A stretch of DNA of 64,000 nucleotides from Craspedostauros australis (lineage: Eukaryota; Bacillariophyta; Bacillariophyceae; Mastogloiales; Achnanthaceae), in contig JAMXDE010000007.1 in assembly GCA_026770025.1 (NCBI GenBank), positions 1,674,001-1,738,000 of the forward strand. Direction: 5' to 3'. A program made the translations under genes and the position numbers. The notes under the pieces were generated by a model, which saw only the letters and a program-made list of their open reading frames with translations, did not search any database and was not told where the DNA came from. Position 1 is the stretch's first letter. Each line of letters opens with the position of its first letter. This document shows positions 31,001 through 41,704 of this stretch, one piece after another.

Positions 31001-34000
31001 AGTCTGTGACTTGATCGTCTGGACGAATCGTTTGATGTATCCTGGTTGATCACTTTTGTTCTTGAGAAAGAAACTCCAGCAGTGATCCGTGCAGTTGTCC
31101 ACGATCAGGGTCCAGTAGCGTTTATCTCCGAAGCTTATGTGTTTAGTGTAACTAATGTCAATGAAGAGCCGTTCGCCACGGCGAGTTGCTCTCGGAATGG
31201 TTGCCTTCGGAATATTCTTCACTCTTGCGTTCGCGACCGCGCAGTCACGACACACCGGCATCTCGCCGATGATTTTCCATCCGTACTGAGCGGCCGTCCG
31301 CTTTATGGTCTCGAGTGGCGCGTGGCCAAGCATTCGGTGTAGGTTCACCGCGCTGATCTCCTTGGATGGATTCTTGATGATGGCTGTGCAAGCCTTGTCG
31401 TCGTCTGTCGGCATGATGGGATGCATCTGCACTCCTGTGATGAATCCGTTGGATGTGGGGAAGACTCGGTCGAACACGATCTTCATTCCGGATCCGTTGA
31501 TGATGTCCATCAGAATGCCATTGTTACCAAGCTGGTAACCGTTGTACAGAGCCTTGTTCGTGGAGAAAAGGTTCACCGCCATTTTCGGTGTGTACTTCAC
31601 GTCATCGAGCCGGATGATGTGGCCAGTGTTGTCTCGCTGCTTGACCTTCAAGCGAATGGATCCCATCTTGGGAGAATCCAGCTTCGTGCTGTCTCCCACT
31701 TGGACGAAGGATTTGATGTGCCGCACGTTGAAGAGAGCGGCGTCCGAGTTGACAATGTGACACGAAGCTCCGCTGTCGGCGAGCCAGGTGTCCTTGTTGA
31801 CCTTGTCCTTGTACTTGGTGCTCAGCTCGTGGAGCTGCTCCACGGCTGCCGCAGCTATCTCGTCGTTGAAGCTGCCGTCGTCGTCGTCTTCGTGGACTCC
31901 ATCTTCGTTGTATGGATGATGATGGTCTCCGTCATCCATGTCGTCGGGTAGTTGCGCGTAGTCCGATGGAATGGTGCTGTTTCGATGTGATCCTGTAACA
32001 GGATCGTATGGGTGGACGCGTGGTCGTTCGCGTAAGAGTACGCGCATACATCCTCCAAGGATGTAATGAAGATCTGTCTCTGGGATCGTCTCTGTCTCGG
32101 CTGCTTCCAGTATGCGATTGATCACAACCGAATTGGCGAGAATCTCTTCGATCGATCTGAAGTTCTCGGATAGGATCGATCCCATCATGTTCACCCATAT
32201 TGGTCTCAGCACTCCTTGTGCGACTCCTGGGAACAGGCTCACTCCTGCTTCCATCACTGCATCGAAGATGAGTTGCTTCTGGATCACCAATGCTGTTTCT
32301 GTTGCATATGGGACGGTGTCATGACGATGGAGGTAATTGGACCTGTTGGGATCCTCGATTGGTGGGAAGTCAATATTCCCTGGGTAGACGACACGCTCGT
32401 TTGGATTGAAGCTGTCGTCTGGATGATTGCCGTTCTCGGATTCGTCGCTGTCATCCTCGTCGAAGATGCCCGATCTGTTGTTCCCCGCCGCTGGGGGAGG
32501 AGGCGCCGCGCCACGGTCCGCCTCATCGTCTTCATCTGCGCCGTCCTCGTCGGCGTCGTCGTCGTCATCGCTCATGGCCTCTTCGATGTCGCTATCGTTG
32601 GCCTTGTCGTCCATCTCAGCTTCGTCGCCGTATGAACCGATCAGGTCGTGCGCGTTGAAGCAGCATTCGTAGCTCACTTCGCGTCTTGGGTCCACCTCGT
32701 GGATGATTGGCTCCTCGCTGAGCCACTCCGGGATGATCTCATCATCCTGCACTTCGTCGTCACTCCCGACGTATTCGAAGTTATCGAAGAAGGAGTCTTC
32801 GATGTAGTCGTCGGACACCAACATGCAGAGCGGCATGTCCTTTGCTGAGAGTACCATCTCGTGCCCGCTCTTGTCGTGTCCTTCCGTAGCCGCGTTGGCT
32901 TGTTCGTTGTTCTTTTTGCTTTCGTTGAACTTCTTCTTTCGGCACTCCGCCTCACGATGTCCGAAGATGCCGCAGTAGTTGCACTTGCCCTTGAAGCCAC
33001 TTCCCTTGTTGCGCTTTCCGTTCATTTTGTTGTTGTTGTTGTTGTTGTTTTTCTTGTTGTTCGATTTCTTGCGTTCTGGGCAATCGGCGGATCTATGGCC
33101 ATACACGCCACAGTTGTGACAAGTACCCTTGAAGTTACCAGTGCTTGTGAAGCCGGTGTCGTTGTTCTTCGTGTTACTATCTTGGAAGTCGTCGACGTAT
33201 GCTTTGCCTCCTCTGTGCGTGGCGTATGCAGTGCAGAGTACTCCTCTGATCGTGTTGATGGTAACCAGTTCTGGATTGAACGTGAGTTGGTGTTGGAAGT
33301 TCACGACGTGGGTTTTGTATTCCACGCTCACTGTGCTGAGAATCTGCATGATCATTTCCTCGTCCGTGATCTCATACTTGACATCGTGGAGACGCGATCG
33401 TAGACTCTCGAGTTGCGTGATGTAGATGTCGGGGTCCGTGTCTCTCTTCATCTTTTCGTTGTTGAATTGGCGCTTGAGTTTGATCTTCGTCGCCGCGTCG
33501 GATGGTCGGAACTTCTCCGCGAGAACGTTCCACGCTCCGTGTGCGTCTCCTTCGGGGTAGTCGTTGGAGATGCATTGGTTGATGTACTGGATGGCCTGCT
33601 TACCTTTTCCTTTCTCTGCATCCATCATGAGGATCAGATCGCTGAAGCAGTCGCATCCCAGCTCGTAGATCTCCTCCATCGCTTCCTTGTCTTCATCGGC
33701 GGCTGCCGCGATCTCGCTCACTGTTGGCACCTTGGTCTTGCCCAACATCACGTCTCTCGTCTTCTGTGCACGAGCGTATGCCTTTGCTTGGGACTCCCAT
33801 GCGCTGTAGTCTTCCTGTTCACCGCTGAACATTGGCGCCTTGATGCGTCGCTTGTTCATGTTGGCTGATGTCGCCATGTTGGTTCGTTGTTTTGTCGTTG
33901 GTGCGCTCGCGCCCTTGATTTCCGTCGGTTTCTGTGTTGCCGATTCTTCGATTTTTGCTTGTTGTCTCGCGAGGATTGATTTGCTCACAAATTCTCCTCC

Positions 34001-34364
34001 TGGTGGTGTCTCACTTTTCCCACCCTGTTTGGCTGTGCGAATGCTCTTCGTCACACCAGTCTCCTCTTGCTTGACCGTCTTGAGAATCCTCTTCTCCTTA
34101 CGATGTAGTCTTGCAGACCGTTCTTCTTCGGTCTCGTCGATTGCGCTTGCGTCTGCGCCTGATAGGACAGTAGCCGCGGCTGCTTCCTTTTCTTGTCGTG
34201 GTGGAGTCTCACTTGCACCTTCTTCTCTCTTGATAGCCGGATTGGACAGAGGGATCTCTCTCAATTCCTCTTCCTCGCTCATTCAGCCTGCTGCTCTTGA
34301 ATGATGTTCGTCTTCCTCGCACGATACGATTCGCGGGCTCGCCCTGATCTATCGTTTATAAACG

Positions 34365-35149
34365 TGTTGGCAAGTTCCGCTCACGGTAACCTACGATCGT
34401 GGAAGATGGTGTTGGTTGATAGTCGTCTATTTGCTATTTCATTACGTTGGCACTCCGATACTCTCGGTGTCCGTTCGTTCTCTTGCCCGATGCTCTCGGC
34501 GCTTCAATCTGTTTTGTTGATTCAGTCTCCGACTATGAGTCGGTACGCGAGATCCTCTCTCGCTCCTCTCTGTATTCTCTCTCTCAACATCGTGTGCTCG
34601 TGCTACACGATACTCCGTGTTCGATGCGTGCTCCGCATTCGACACTTCGTTCATTCAGTACTGGCTTCTACTCCATGAGTACTTACCATTTGAAGTTCAC
34701 CTTCAGTATCCATGATCTTCATGGGTCATCGTATCTTCGTCTCCTGCTCTGACTTGGAGACAGATGTCGACGTGGTGACATGTTGACATCCTGTCGACGT
34801 CAGTAGGCGTCCTTCTGCTCTCCAGATGTCACGTTCTATTGGTGATGCAGTAGTCTGTCAGATGATATCGTCATCTGAGGTTTAGTTGGGAAGTACCTCG
34901 AGATTCTCTTGGTACCATTGATGCATGGACGGACGATTTTCTGATTCTCTCAGAAATCGTTATTTGCAAATTTCATCCAGAAATCTTGCCCCTTTTCGTG
35001 TGTTCCATTTCCCCTGTAATTCTGACGAATCACAGCATACTATTGACACGAATGTAGTTATACCGTCCAAGTGCGTATGAGAGAATAACGGGTGAACGAT
35101 GCACATATACACGTACATCTTGACATATACTCACATGTACATCTCGACA
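34365..35149 (-). repeat. 5' LTR of the copia element
   Basis: 785 bp, matching the other LTR end to end with scattered differences. The adjacent sequence switches abruptly to a GC-richer fragment at 35150. Confidence 0.88.
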
Positions 35150-36277
35150 GACGAGTCCCGATGGCCACATATACGGAGAGCGAGTGTCGTTCGTGGCGAC
35201 GGCTAAACTGACGAACGTAACCTACGCGGCGGTGGCCGGAGAGCGCGCCCAACAGGAAGCTGTCGGCGTTCTTGCCTCTCGGCAGGCGATCGACGAAGCT
35301 TCACAGGTGGCATGGCCGACTATAGGCAGAGTGCTCCGGCGGATCGGCCAGCCAAAGCGGGTGCTAGTCACCAAGCTGATCACCGGTGAGGCCCCTCTGG
35401 GCAAGCGCATGAAACGCTGGGGAATGCGGCTGTCGGATCAGTGCCCCGGGTGTGCTGCAAGCGAGGACGCCAAGCATTTCTGGGAGTGTCCCAGCGGCGG
35501 CAGGCGCGACGTGGCTCATCGTCTGCTGAAGGACATTCGACGATGGCTGCAGCGATTCCCGACTCACCCAGCGGTGGCAGCAAGCATTTCAGTCATCCTT
35601 CGCAGTCAGTTCGACAACTCAGCCTATCTACAAATAGCCAACCCGGGCAGCAAGCTCCATGAGGCCATTCAGCATCAGCTCGCAGTGGGACATCAGGCAC
35701 TCCGGAAGGGGCTGCTAGTCACACACTGGGAAAGCATGCAGGAAGAGTTCTTAAAGCAGCAGCAGTCTAGAAGGTCGGCAGCGAAATGGGCAAGGCAACT
35801 GGTACGGCGTATCTGGCACATCGCGTGGAAGCAGTGGGCTGTGCGAAACGACGAGCTTTTTCACAGTCAAGACTCGGCCGAAGCCGAAATGATCCAAGCT
35901 CTGGAAAATCAAGCGGCATCACTTCGACTTCGCCTCGAGGCAGATCAGGCAGCCAACCGACACATTCTGTTGTCCCAGCCGAGGGAAGGAGCTGCTACGG
36001 CGCAGGTCGCGGTATGAGTGGAGCAAGCCGCTATGATACTGCGTGAACCGGCCGCCTCTGGCGCCCTGCTCACGTGGTTGCGTTATCGCAGGCAAGCTCA
36101 TCCTGACCCCGGCTATGGACCCGGCAGCCCTACGGAGAGTGAATAGCGAGGATTTCATTTTGTATACAACAATACACAGATTCCGTGCTCCCTTCGCACC
36201 CTGCGCGAAGTTGAAAGGAGGCAGAGAAAAGCGCCACCGGCGCAGCCTCATAAGAGGGTTTAATCATTGTGATATTT
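35150..36277 (+). mobile_element. 5'-truncated fragment of a non-LTR-type, RT-associated C-terminal region
   Basis: An open frame runs from the LTR junction (35151) to a stop at 36017, with no good start codon. It shows a zinc-binding pattern CPGC...H-x-x-x-C (DQCPGCAASEDAKHFWECP), then HWESMQEEFLKQQ and IAWKQWAVRNDELFHSQ. This combination is, from memory, typical of the C-terminal tail of reverse-transcriptase proteins repeated in diatom genomes, so I read it as the 3' end of a LINE-like element lacking the RT domain. About 260 bases of tail follow without a clear poly-A. It is GC-richer than the flanking LTRs. The frame could also be a domesticated or unrelated gene; family assignment is tentative. 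Confidence 0.5.
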
Positions 36278-37047
36278 ATGGTGTTGGTTGATAGTCGTTC
36301 GTTTGCTATTTCATTACGTTGGCACTCCAATCCTCTTGGTGTACACCCGTTCTCTTGCCCAATGCTCTTGGTGCTTCAATCTGTTTCGTAGATTCGGTCT
36401 CCAACTATGAGTCGGTACACAAGATCCTCTCTCGCTGCCTTTCGTATTCTCTCTCTCAATATCGTGTACTTCGTGCTACATGATACTCCATGTTTGATGC
36501 ATACTCCGCATTTGACACTCCGTTCATTCACTACTGGTTCCTACTCCATGAGTACTTACCATTTGAAGTTCACCTTCTGTATCCATGATCTCGATGTTCT
36601 TGGTCATCGGATCTTCGCCTCCTGCTCTGACCTGGAGACAGATGTCGACGTGGTGACACGATGACATCCTGTTGACGTCAGTAGGCGTCCTTCTGCTCTC
36701 CAGATGTCAGGTTCCATTGGTGATGCAGTGGTCTGTCAGATGATATCGTCATCTGAGGTTTAGTTGGGAAGTACCTCGAGATTCTCTTGGTACCATTGAT
36801 GGATGGACGGACGATGTTCTAATTCTCTCAGAAATCGTCGATTGCAAATTTCCTCCAGAAATTCTGCTCATTTTCGTGTGTTCCATTTCCATTGTAATTC
36901 TGACGAATCACAACATACTATTGACACGAATGTAGTTGTACCGTCCAAGTGCGTATGAGAGAATAACGGGTGAACGGTGCACATATACACGTACATCTCG
37001 ACATATACTCACATGTATATCTCGACACACATATGCATATCTCGACA
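36278..37047 (-). repeat. Third, partial copia LTR
   Basis: A further copy of the same LTR in the same orientation as the two flanking the element, incomplete at one end and with a short local duplication of the ATATCTCGACA end. It is more diverged than the other two and so probably older. It could be a solo LTR or the remnant of a second, overlapping insertion. Confidence 0.85.
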
Positions 37048-37462
37048 TGTTCCTTCCCCACCTACGTTCACACTCACATTCACAACCATCTCATCTCTCC
37101 AGAACATCAAACACCACGCAACTGAACTTAACAGTGATCGAGTGATTGTTTGATGTCGTGATAGTTCCATTTGCGGCACTCTGTTCGGCACTTGTAGACC
37201 AACTTTTGTCTTTTCACTCAACACGAGCGTTGGTGTTGAACTGATGCATGACTTTGCATGTGCGATGCGGCATTGGATTGATCACTTGTCATCTCCTTGC
37301 ACCGTGACTGCACCGTGACTACTCATATAGGTCTCACTACATACAAGCCTGAAGGCTCTCTTGATAACGTAATATAGAGAATATCTAATTGCTCCGACTT
37401 CGTCATCTGCGCTACTTCACTGCATGATGCGTTCGCTCCTCAAGCGTCGTTGCTGGAGTGAA
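37048..37462. other. Intergenic
   Basis: About 400 bases between the third LTR and the BTB remnant. No gene, RNA or repeat is visible. Confidence 0.45.
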
Positions 37463-38451
37463 CTACTTCACTCCTCTTCCTTGGCAGTGCCGTTCGTCCC
37501 AATCACTTTGGATCATAGTTCTCGTGGAGCTGGTTCTAATGGAACAGACGAGGTCCACCAATGTTGCCTGATCCATGGATGAATCCACATGTGCTGTGCC
37601 CTCATCCTCATCTAGAACCTTGTACAGCTTCATCATGGACATGCGACTGTACTCATCATCAATACCATCACTCTCTGCTCCACCACTACGAAGAACATGA
37701 ATGCCTCCCATCAGTTGAGGTTGTAGAATTAGTTTGCTTAAATCTAGATGAGTGAACAGTGTATTCTCATGTTCAGCTGCCATTCTCATCGCGGCATCCT
37801 TCAATACCACGCAGTTGTGTTGATCGGCGAATATCAACGCATTTATCATGGTGTCTTTTGTGAGATGCTTGTGGGCCAACTCTGCTTCAAGAACAAGCTT
37901 GAGTCGCTAGAAGCCGAACTCGTTGGCCACAAGGATCAGCTGTTGCATATCATCCTGTCCAGTGAGGATGGGAGTTGGCTGGTGAGAGGCATCTGTATCG
38001 TGGTGAGCGCTGGTGTGAGCGCTGGTGTGAGCGCCGATATGTGCTCCGACGTGAGCAGCAGCGTTGTCACGAGCGCTGTCATGAAAGGATATCTTGGCTG
38101 TGTAGATGCATTGGAGGACGTATCGGATGTGTTTGGGTTGAAGGTTGGGAAGAGAGACAGTTACTTGCATGGGGCCGCGCCGTCTTCAGTGCCATCCTTC
38201 ATGTGCTGGTGTTGGATTCCTTTGTCAATCAGTGTTTGAATGGATGGGATGGTCATCATGAGGACTTTGGCGTTGGCCTTGATTGGTTGTTGTTGGTCAC
38301 CCTGTCCACACAAGAAGATGGTGCCTGCCCTATTCTCAGTTTGGAAGGATCTAAGCCGGTCTTCTCAAATGCTGACTTTGGTCCTCTTGTGGCTACTGTG
38401 TTTGTGTTCATTCTCTTGTTCCTTCTGTGTCAACTGTGATCTCAACTGTTG
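37463..38451 (-). pseudogene. Decayed BTB/POZ region, probably the former C-terminal half of the ankyrin gene
   Basis: Reading on from the ankyrin gene's TAA, the minus strand still encodes recognisable BTB pieces: TIFLCGQGDQQQPIKANAKVLMM (38270s), VTVSLPNLQPKHIRYVLQCIYTAKI (38160s-38090s), ILVANEFGF then RLKLVLEAELAHKHL, and FADQHNCVVLKDAAMRMAAEH. These match the order of a BTB fold and the start of its BACK extension. They are separated by in-frame stops (TAA at 38452-38454, a TGA near 38380, TAG at 37907-37909) and one frame change near 38170. A His/Ala/Thr repeat (about 37995-38060) interrupts the domain. Ankyrin-BTB fusions exist in eukaryotes as E3 ligase adaptors. An unrecognised intron could remove one stop but not easily all. 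Confidence 0.6.
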
Positions 38452-39639
38452 TTACAGTTGTTCATTCTCTTGCTCGATTTGTTGTAAGTGTTGTTGTAGT
38501 TGTGGGTTGCGGTGACTGGAACGCTTCATGATCAATCTCTTGATTTCGGGGAGATGTCTTGCACTCATCAAATCGAGGGGTGTTTCGTTGCGATTGTTTT
38601 GGATGTCGATGTCAGCCTTGGCTGATTCGATGAGATACTCGATACACTCCAGGTGGCCATACATGCCTGCATCATGAAGGGGTGTGGAACCAAAGCTGTT
38701 TTGGCAGTTGATGTTCACCTCGCATGATTCAATGAGGTACTTCACACACTCCAGGTGGTTGTAGTGGCATGCCACATGAAGGGGAGTGGAACCATGGTTG
38801 TCTTTGCAGTTGATGTTCGCCTCGCATGATTCAATGAGGTACTCAATACACTCCAGGTGGCCATTCTCGCAGGCGCAAAGAAGCGGAGTCCAATCAAGAT
38901 TGTCTTTGCAGTTGATGGATGCCCCACATGATTCGATGAGGTACTCAATACACTCCAGCTGGCCGTTGCGGCATGTGGCATGAAGGGGAGTGGAACCATG
39001 GTCGTCTTTGCAGTTGATGTTCGCCCCACATGATTCGATGAGGTACTTCACACACTCCTGCTGGCCGTTGCGGCATGCATCATGAAGGGGAGTGCCACCA
39101 AACTTGTCTTTGCAGTTGATGGATGCCCCACATAATTCGATGAGGTACTTCACACACTCCAGGTGGCCGTCCATGCATGCCACATGAAGGGAAGTGTCAC
39201 CATTGTTGTCTTTGTCGTTGATGTCCGACCCACATGACTCGATGAGGTACTTCACACACTCCAGGTGGCCGTTGGTGCATGCATCATGGAGGGGTGTGAA
39301 ACCAAACTCGTCTTCGCAGTCAATGTTTGCCTTGCATGATTCGATGAGGTACTCGATACACACCAGGTGGCCGTTGCGGCACGCCACATGAAGGGGAGTG
39401 GCATAATATCCGTCTCCCCAGTCAATGTTCGCTCCACATGATTCGATGAGGTACTTCACACACTCCTGTTGGCCGTAGCGGCATGCCTCATGAAGGGGAG
39501 TGGAACCATTCCAGTCTTTAACCTTGTTGACATCAACTCCTTTGTCCTGTGTCTTGTTCTGCTCCTTCCATTTCTTCAACACCGACAAGTCACCTTGCAT
39601 GGCAGCCCAAAGGAGTTGTTGGTTCGTAACATTCGGCAT
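38452..39639 (-). CDS. Ankyrin-repeat protein
   Basis: A single-exon frame of 395 residues from an ATG at 39639 to a TAA at 38452. After a 45-residue N-terminal helix pair (LLWAAMQGDLSVLKKWKEQ) come nine to ten ankyrin repeats of exactly 34 residues, each close to TPLHxACxNGHLECVKYLIESC, that is a 102-bp DNA period. Conserved Cys residues at the helix ends (ESCGANINCKD) are unusual but consistent across repeats. The tail is Gln/Glu-rich (LQQIEQENEQL). Near-identical repeats suggest recent duplication or gene conversion. The frame is intact, but the sequence just past the stop continues a BTB domain, so this may be the surviving N-terminal half of a larger gene. Function unknown; ankyrin stacks bind proteins. 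Confidence 0.8.
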   Translation of the reverse strand: MPNVTNQQLLWAAMQGDLSVLKKWKEQNKTQDKGVDVNKVKDWNGSTPLHEACRYGQQECVKYLIESCGANIDWGDGYYATPLHVACRNGHLVCIEYLIESCKANIDCEDEFGFTPLHDACTNGHLECVKYLIESCGSDINDKDNNGDTSLHVACMDGHLECVKYLIELCGASINCKDKFGGTPLHDACRNGQQECVKYLIESCGANINCKDDHGSTPLHATCRNGQLECIEYLIESCGASINCKDNLDWTPLLCACENGHLECIEYLIESCEANINCKDNHGSTPLHVACHYNHLECVKYLIESCEVNINCQNSFGSTPLHDAGMYGHLECIEYLIESAKADIDIQNNRNETPLDLMSARHLPEIKRLIMKRSSHRNPQLQQHLQQIEQENEQL

Positions 39640-40603
39640 TTTGAGAAGATGGTCGATGGTTGCTGGACGATTGACGATTGACGTTGGATTGGCTGTCGAG
39701 GAAGCGTGCAGTTTGAGCTATTATGCCTATGGCAGAGATATCGATGGTGTGTCTCCAATGGCTTGGATGAGTATGAGTGCCATGCACTGTGTGATGAATA
39801 TGAGTGGCAATTCGATGTCTGTTGTTGATGGGCTGGAGTATGGGGTTGAGTGGTGTGTGTTTGCCTGTGTTTGCCTCCTCTTGATCACACCGTCTGGTTT
39901 GTGTGGTTTGGATCCTTGTGGTCCCATCCATCACAAAAATTCACTCCGACAACAACAAGAAAGAAACCACGTTTCCGGAGCTGTTGACGACCTCTGGTTT
40001 GCGCCACTTCGGCAAACGAAAATCGGGACCACAGCAACACTACCTCCCCCCAGAGAGAGAGAGAGAGATCGTATGTGGCTGTTGGTTGTGTTCGTATCCC
40101 ATCAAGATCATTCACAGAGGATTGATCACAACCTCGAACATGCGGTGTTCGATCTCAAGCAAGATCCGCACGCGATGGAAGATTCCAACCAGAGGAATCG
40201 GGAAGCGCGTTGCGTCTCATTTGATGGATGGTTTGTATTGCATGACATAATGCACATATGTAACTTATGGAATTAAACAATGGAATATTGGTACGGCGAG
40301 TACTTCCTGTGCATCGGGTTGGTCGGTACCAGAGCATGATACTCGCAAGTACTCCAGAGTGTGATTATCGCATGCAACTCGATCGTGCATCAAGACATGG
40401 CGAGCCAACACGCTTGCCAGTGCTGTGTTGTGCTGTCTTCAGCATCAGACTCCAACGGTCCACTCCGAGCGTTGGGCATATGCTTTTGCTGTTACTCAGC
40501 ATGAAGTCGTCGCATCCCCCCGACCATGTCCCCATCGGCAACAGAAACCGTTGTTGCCATCGTCGTTGTTGCCGGCGTTGGTGTTGTTCGATGCCATGAC
40601 AGC
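39640..40603. other. Intergenic
   Basis: About 960 bases between the start of the ankyrin gene and the stop of the Cys-rich gene, both on the minus strand. It contains a short GA run near 40054 and no supported gene. Confidence 0.45.
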
Positions 40604-41704
40604 TCACGGGAAAAGATCAAAGCAACGCTCGTATTGAAGACACCCCAACGGATCCGTGTCGACGCAGGTCGAGTTGCGACAACATGCGGACGGGATGCAC
40701 GCCGTTTCGCAGGCTTGGGGATTGGTGGCGAAGTTGGTGGAGGAGCAGACATCGCGGATGGGTTCGTCCGGCACCTTGACGACGGTGCCAGCGATGGGAA
40801 GGGGATTCGGCACGTTGCCGCAGATCGGTTCGTAGTGCATGCATGCGATCATATCGGTGAAGAAGCAGGTGTCTGGCGAGGAGAGGCTGCAGCATGAGGC
40901 CGCGCCGCAGGTATCGTCGCACGTTTCCTGATGGTAGGCAGCCGAGGATTTGGAGCAGACGGCCGACAGGCGCAGGCTTGGCACGGGCACCTTGTAGCTG
41001 GAGCGGAGGTTCTGGCACGGCGCAAAGTCCAAGCAGCCGAAGAAGTTGGTGCTGACGCATCCCTTCATGTCTGGATCGTCAGCGTTCCAGCAGCATTCGG
41101 ATGCGGCGCATGCGTCCTCGCAGGGCTTCCGGTCGGTCTGGAGCTTGAGCGGGGCGCAGATGTTCTCAATCTCGGTCGACGCGGGGTCGAAGACCTGCTT
41201 GTTGACGTGACATTTGGCGTATCTGAGGCAGCCGTTGCGGTTGTTGAACAAGCAACTCTCCTTCTCCACCGCGATGGTGGGGCTGCAGCAATCGAACTCG
41301 CTGCACTGAGCGGCGCAGGTCTCCGGATTGCTGAGGTAGTTGGATCCGGAGCAGATTCCGTTGATGTAGGTCTCGACGGACTTGAAGCCGTCGGCGCCCG
41401 CGGCCGGTGGGGCGCCCGGTGCTCTGGTGGGCGACGGCGTCGGGTTGTTGACGGAGTCGGAGTTGTCGTTGGACTTGCCGATCTGCGTGACGAGGACCGT
41501 GATGACGATGGCAACGACGATGCAGACGACGGCCATCGCAGCGTACAAGCAATTGTTGTTCCACCTCGTGTTCTGTTCCATGTGCTCCGTGGAGTACTTG
41601 AATCTGGGCTGCTCTTCGCCTTTGTGGCTGCGGCGGTCGGCCGCGGTCTCGTCCTCGCCGAGGTCGCTCACATCGTCATCGTCGTCCTGTCGGCGCCTTG
41701 GCAT
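40604..41704 (-). CDS. Single-pass membrane protein with four Cys-rich repeats
   Basis: A single-exon frame of 366 residues from an ATG. An acidic/basic cytosolic N-terminus (about 50 residues) precedes one membrane helix (NCLYAAMAVVCIVVAIVITV, about 51-74) and a Pro/Thr/Ala linker (NPTPSPTRAPGAPPAAG). The outer part has four repeats of about 65 residues. Each has the order C ... C-x3-C-x4/5-CC ... C-x5/7-GCLxYxxC; examples are PETCAAQCSEFDCC, KPCEDACAASECC, ETCDDTCGAASCC and QACETACIPSACC. Eight or so cysteines per unit should form disulfides. The topology (type II, stalk, ectodomain) resembles that of the LRR receptors further right. I know of no named domain for these repeats. It could be a cell-surface or silica-vesicle protein; function unknown. 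Confidence 0.78.
   Translation of the reverse strand: MPRRRQDDDDDVSDLGEDETAADRRSHKGEEQPRFKYSTEHMEQNTRWNNNCLYAAMAVVCIVVAIVITVLVTQIGKSNDNSDSVNNPTPSPTRAPGAPPAAGADGFKSVETYINGICSGSNYLSNPETCAAQCSEFDCCSPTIAVEKESCLFNNRNGCLRYAKCHVNKQVFDPASTEIENICAPLKLQTDRKPCEDACAASECCWNADDPDMKGCVSTNFFGCLDFAPCQNLRSSYKVPVPSLRLSAVCSKSSAAYHQETCDDTCGAASCCSLSSPDTCFFTDMIACMHYEPICGNVPNPLPIAGTVVKVPDEPIRDVCSSTNFATNPQACETACIPSACCRNSTCVDTDPLGCLQYERCFDLFP

Larger units (their letters stand above)
27285..35149 (-). mobile_element. Ty1/copia LTR retrotransposon, nearly whole
   Basis: A 7.9-kb element in minus orientation, bounded by two LTRs (TGTTGG...CGACA on the plus strand) that end in TG/CA. The internal coding region spans about 28110-34282 as one gag-pol polyprotein in copia order: a gag part with two CCHC zinc knuckles, an aspartic protease (LADSGAS), an integrase with GAG-pre-integrase zinc region and GDNSGE, a reverse transcriptase with YVDD, and RNase H. 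A purine-rich tract (AGGAAGGG, minus strand) abuts the 3' LTR at about 28089-28096. It resembles the CoDi copia elements of diatoms. It looks nearly intact, with about one or two breaks. The LTRs differ visibly in their first two-thirds and are almost identical in the last 300 bases, suggesting a fairly young to moderate age. Flanking five-base sequences do not match. Confidence 0.9.
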
